NCBI GenBank assembly: GCA_964632485.1
Contig: CAZWDO010000002.1
Location: 194,718 to 212,002 of the forward strand
Direction: 5' to 3'
Origin: CAZWDO01 sp964632485 [NCBI: uncultured bacterium]
GTDB taxonomy: Bacteria > JAGOEH01
DNA: 17,285 nucleotides
The notes below the pieces were generated by a model. It did no database searches. It was not told where the DNA came from and worked only from the letters and a program-made list of their open reading frames with translations. Below are positions 14,625-17,285 of this stretch, in pieces. A program made the translations under genes and the position numbers. Each line of letters opens with the position of its first letter. Position 1 is the first letter of the stretch.

Positions 14625-15892
14625 TTGATTTCCTTTCTAATGGCGGCAAATCGTTCAAGTATGGGTAATTGCTGCGTGCAAATCTTTTCACAGGCGCCGC
14701 AGGCTATGCAGTCATCAATATATTGGGCCAATGGCTTCTTATGATGCTTGTCAAAACGAGTGGCTAAATCCGGTAATTGCTCTTTCCCGTTCAAAATAAC
14801 CGAATTATAGAGGTCCATGATATCGTAAACCGGAATTTTGACCGGGCATAAATCACAATATTCGCAGGTTGTGCAAATCTGGTCAACTTTTTGTAGAAAC
14901 TGCCGACGGATGACCGCTAATTCTTCCTCTTTAAACAATTTTAAAAAATTAAGAGTCTTGACGTTCTCCATGACCTGATCCTTGGCTTTCATACCGGAAA
15001 GAACGACGCTAATTCCCGGGTGGCCCATGTTAAATGCAAGCGCTGTTTGGGCGATAGTAATGCTCTGGTTGGCTGGATCCATTAATCGTGAGAAATAATC
15101 TTCATTTTGCGGGATCAATCCGCCGGCTAAGGGGTTCATTGTCACCACGCCAATTCCTTTTTTAAAGGCCAATTCCAGAGGTTCTGCCTCGCGTGTGGAA
15201 TTGATAATATTATAACTGATCAGCATTCCTTCAAAAACATCGTCATTGAGCATAACCATAGTGTCTTTGGGTTTGGAGTGAGTGGAAAAGACAATATGGT
15301 CAATCAGTCCCTCTTTTTTGGCCTCCATGGCGCCTTCGTAAGGGCCTCCCTTGGCCATCACCGCTTTGTATTGCTCTAATCCTATAATCGACCACATGTG
15401 AAAAAAATGGATTTTGTCATGTCCATAATTCTTTAAAGCGTCATCAATCCGGCGGCGGACTTCCCCCGCGGTTTTTTCGGAATTGGAACTTGATTTCGTA
15501 GTCAGATAAAAAGGGAGCGGCGATTTTTTGCCCTGGTTTTTGCGTTTGATCTCTTTAATGGCAACGCCGATAATCTTCTCACTCTCGCCCCGCACATAGC
15601 GGGGAGCTGAATCAAAATAATTGACTCCGAGATCATAGGCATAGGTCACGACTTCAGCGCCCTGGTCGTAATTACCCTTCGATACGGGCTCATATTCAAA
15701 CCGCATTCCGCCGAATCCCAGTAGTGAAACCTGTTTGCCAGTCTTACCGTATGGACGGTAAATCATCGGGGAAACCGGTTGCTTTTTCCAATCGCCGGCC
15801 CAAGTGGGATAGTAGGGAAGCAGGGTTTCTATCCATAGACCTAATGCTGATGCCCCGCATACCTTGAGAAAATCTCGCCGTTTCTGTCGCAT
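14621..15892 (-). CDS. Tat-exported aldo/keto reductase with two 4Fe-4S Cys clusters
   Basis: In 423 residues this combines a twin-arginine signal (RRDFLK at 5-10, then a hydrophobic stretch VCGASALGLWIETLL), an aldo/keto reductase barrel and a C-terminal ferredoxin-like region. The catalytic tetrad is recognisable as D94, Y99 (NYFDSAPRY), K133 and H165 (HFFHMWS). Cysteines 340/343/346/349 and 395/398/401/405 are spaced for two [4Fe-4S] clusters. Predicted export suggests an envelope redox role; substrate and electron partner are unknown. The open frame reaches GTG at 15931, but that codon sits on the -10 box. ATG at 15892 has AAGGAG 5 bases upstream and places the Tat motif correctly. It is the first gene of the six-gene cluster. 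Confidence 0.86.
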   Translation of the reverse strand: MRQKRRDFLKVCGASALGLWIETLLPYYPTWAGDWKKQPVSPMIYRPYGKTGKQVSLLGFGGMRFEYEPVSKGNYDQGAEVVTYAYDLGVNYFDSAPRYVRGESEKIIGVAIKEIKRKNQGKKSPLPFYLTTKSSSNSEKTAGEVRRRIDDALKNYGHDKIHFFHMWSIIGLEQYKAVMAKGGPYEGAMEAKKEGLIDHIVFSTHSKPKDTMVMLNDDVFEGMLISYNIINSTREAEPLELAFKKGIGVVTMNPLAGGLIPQNEDYFSRLMDPANQSITIAQTALAFNMGHPGISVVLSGMKAKDQVMENVKTLNFLKLFKEEELAVIRRQFLQKVDQICTTCEYCDLCPVKIPVYDIMDLYNSVILNGKEQLPDLATRFDKHHKKPLAQYIDDCIACGACEKICTQQLPILERFAAIRKEIK

Positions 15893-15897
15893 AACCA

Positions 15898-15903
15898 CTC
15901 CTT
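15898..15903 (-). promoter_or_regulatory. Ribosome binding site that decides the aldo/keto reductase start
   Basis: AAGGAG at 15903-15898 stands 5 bases before the ATG at 15892. No comparable site precedes the upstream GTG at 15931. Confidence 0.75.
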
Positions 15904-15922
15904 TGACGATTTGTTTGTAAGT

Positions 15923-15950
15923 AATATACACATTAAATTAAAAATCGCAA
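15923..15950 (-). promoter_or_regulatory. Probable promoter of the six-gene surface-polymer cluster
   Basis: Leftward -35 TTGCGA (15950-15945), 16-base spacer, -10 TATATT (15928-15923), about 31 bases before the ATG at 15892. The -10 is good and the -35 moderate. Confidence 0.5.
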
Positions 15951-16017
15951 GAAAAAATGAAAGGATTAGCCGGAATTGTACCGAAAAAATACGTAAAATT
16001 TAACACAGGGTCGGACG

Positions 16018-16923
16018 TTATTTATTAATCAATCGCCAATCGGGATATTTTTTTTCTAAAAACTCAAGAAGTTGACTACTCTCTTTAGCGTCCCGGTCAA
16101 TCGCTTCCATCCGGGCCAACGCCTCGCCTGGTATGTCGGCATTAAACCGATAGTTTATAATTCCTAAATATTTGCCTATATGGTGCGCCTGAACGACCAT
16201 CCTACCTTCAATCTCATGTGAATAACCGGGCTGGGGACCACTACCGATAATAGCTAACAAGCCAGGGTTGTTTTTCGCTAATTGGTCATTTCCTTCCGGT
16301 GTGTTATACGACAATAAAATAATATAGTCGGCTTTGGCTTTTAATTCCTCTAAATAATGCGTAAGAACAAAATCCGGCGGAACCAGTTTGAGTTGATTAT
16401 CACTAATAGCGCCGAAACACTCTTGTTTTACATCATCAAATATGCCTAAAACGGCAATTTTTTTGGGTTTCCCCTGAATGGAACGGTTGAGAATCACATA
16501 GGGCTCAAAGAGAGGCTTTCCGTTTTTCAGGAAAGATGCCGATATATACCGGGCGCGCGTTCTTTGAATTATCTTGAGCGTCGAATCCAGATTTCCTGCA
16601 AAATCAAAAGGAGTCATGTTGACGACATCGTACCCCAACTGGTCGTATAGATCGAAAATCAGAGAGGGCTGCTTTTGAGCGCGAAACGGCAATAAATTAA
16701 AATTTCCGGCATCCAACAAAATGTGATTAGGATAAATTTCACGCTGAATCGATAAAAACTCGGCCCGTTGAAGAATTCCGCCCCCTCCCTTTCGGCAACC
16801 ACAACCCACCAGTTCGCCCTTAACGTCGTTGGTATGGAATAGTGTTAATTGATCGGTATTTATTTTTTGGCAATACAACATCCCAAAAAATATAAAAGAT
16901 AACAACCCTGCGATTTTTTTCAT
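16018..16923 (-). CDS. Exported 5'-nucleotidase-fold protein with CGC motif, metal site degenerate
   Basis: The 301-residue product has an N-terminal hydrophobic signal segment (MKKIAGLLSFIFFGMLYC; the Cys at 18 is not in a canonical lipobox) and a fold resembling UshA-like metallophosphatases: LTLFHTND (26-33), a CGC triplet at 41-43 followed by a Gly-rich turn, LLDAGN (69-74), GYDVVNM (97-103) and QAHHIGKYLG (245-254). The expected catalytic elements are altered. Lys35 replaces the His of NDxHG, TPFDF stands where GNHEF is usual, SYN replaces the second His segment, and GSGP replaces GGHS. There is no C-terminal nucleotidase domain. Function is unknown; CGC-type relatives are known in anaerobic and metal-respiring bacteria. 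Start at 16923 is supported by GGGAG 5 bases upstream; the frame extends 11 codons further without support. Confidence 0.7.
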   Translation of the reverse strand: MKKIAGLLSFIFFGMLYCQKINTDQLTLFHTNDVKGELVGCGCRKGGGGILQRAEFLSIQREIYPNHILLDAGNFNLLPFRAQKQPSLIFDLYDQLGYDVVNMTPFDFAGNLDSTLKIIQRTRARYISASFLKNGKPLFEPYVILNRSIQGKPKKIAVLGIFDDVKQECFGAISDNQLKLVPPDFVLTHYLEELKAKADYIILLSYNTPEGNDQLAKNNPGLLAIIGSGPQPGYSHEIEGRMVVQAHHIGKYLGIINYRFNADIPGEALARMEAIDRDAKESSQLLEFLEKKYPDWRLINK

Positions 16924-17062
16924 AGATTCTCCCGAGTAAGTGAATTTAATGTGCATTTATTCAATTTGATAGATCTATTTTTTACGATTTAACATTTATA
17001 ATTGGGAAAGGTTCCTTGAAAAAGAAGTCGATAGGGAAATTTTAACATAAAAAGAAAATATC

Positions 17063-17091
17063 TTGACTAATAAAGGTTTTTATACTATTAT
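17063..17091 (+). promoter_or_regulatory. Strong sigma-70-like promoter of the rightward partial gene
   Basis: -35 TTGACT (17063-17068), 17-base spacer, -10 TATTAT (17086-17091). Both are 5/6 matches at ideal spacing. The leader to the ATG at 17171 is about 70 bases. Confidence 0.68.
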
Positions 17092-17108
17092 CAATTTGCG
17101 CTGATTTT

Positions 17109-17124
17109 CTCCCGATTCGGGGAG
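17109..17124 (+). other. Small hairpin in the 5' leader
   Basis: CTCCC (17109-17113) pairs with GGGAG (17120-17124) around a 6-base loop, in the predicted untranslated leader of the gene at 17171. No T-run follows, so it is not a terminator; it may stabilise the transcript or have no function. Confidence 0.3.
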
Positions 17125-17170
17125 TATTCCGCAACTGCAATTTGACTAATCATTTATGGAAAGGCTGATT

Positions 17171-17285
17171 ATGGAAGCAATTACTCCAATAACTAATGTA
17201 ATGAAGCTTATCAAAGCGCCCACCTTGAATGAATCCGGCGAATACACAAATATAACCTCATGGGTTCCGGGCCCAACAAAGACCC
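17171..17285 (+). CDS. Unidentified protein, N-terminal fragment (runs off window)
   Basis: An ATG at 17171 with AAAGG 6 bases upstream opens a frame that stays open to the window end (38 codons). The product begins MEAITPITNVMKLIKAPT and continues with polar, Thr/Ser/Gly-rich sequence. There is no signal peptide, and the visible part does not match a family I recognise. A strong promoter and good ribosome site make it a real gene start; divergent placement from the metallophosphatase-like gene may mean shared regulation. Confidence 0.6.
   Translation, partial: MEAITPITNVMKLIKAPTLNESGEYTNITSWVPGPTKT

Larger units (their letters stand above)
16924..17170. other. Divergent intergenic region
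   Basis: This AT-rich stretch between the leftward metallophosphatase-like gene and the rightward partial gene has no open frame of note. It holds the rightward promoter at 17063-17091 and a small hairpin at 17109-17124. No convincing leftward promoter was found; a TATAAA near 16976-16981 lacks a matching -35. Confidence 0.5.

Noticed and set aside
15893-15931. GTG start for the aldo/keto reductase
   Set aside because: The GTG abuts the predicted -10 box and lacks a ribosome site, and it would bury the Tat motif 18 residues in; the ATG at 15892 fits better.

Overview
The window comes from a bacterium with an LPS-type (Gram-negative) envelope. This is inferred from a WaaF-like ADP-heptose:LPS heptosyltransferase, a WaaE-like core glycosyltransferase and a Tat-exported Fe-S oxidoreductase. 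The sequence alone does not fix the phylum. Base composition is moderate, Shine-Dalgarno sites are generally good, and promoters are sigma-70-like, with the -35 box TTGACT recurring. Seventeen protein genes were found, two of them cut by the window edges. Fourteen of the fifteen complete genes read leftwards (minus strand). No rRNA, tRNA, CRISPR array or insertion sequence was recognised.

Region A (1-4586, minus) is a housekeeping/envelope operon read DUF72 -> two-domain family 2 glycosyltransferase -> PAP2 phosphatase -> tsaD -> ddl (partial). It starts from a near-consensus promoter at 4558-4586. The tsaD start is a TTG that overlaps the PAP2 stop codon.

Region B (4583-7620) has a divergent promoter region around 6425-6544, built on an 18-bp palindrome. 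Leftwards lie a WaaE-like family 2 glycosyltransferase and a family 4 glycosyltransferase. Rightwards lies a single family 2-like glycosyltransferase, which ends at a hairpin/poly-T terminator inside a palindromic repeat element.

Region C (7633-9470, minus) is a family 4 glycosyltransferase followed by a sugar/polyol-phosphate cytidylyltransferase that resembles inositol-1-phosphate cytidylyltransferase.

Region D (9642-15950, minus) is a tightly packed six-gene cluster: Tat-exported aldo/keto reductase -> beta-CASP metallo-beta-lactamase nuclease -> TagD-type glycerol-3-phosphate cytidylyltransferase -> heptosyltransferase -> two CDP-glycerol glycerophosphotransferase-family proteins. TagD would make CDP-glycerol and the two transferases would use it. 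This implies a teichoic-acid-like glycerol-phosphate decoration or polymer in a bacterium that also makes a heptose-containing LPS core. It is the most interesting feature of the window.

Region E (16018-17285) holds a secreted protein of the 5'-nucleotidase-like metallophosphatase fold that has a CGC motif but lacks most metal ligands. It is divergent from the start of an unidentified plus-strand gene that has a strong promoter.
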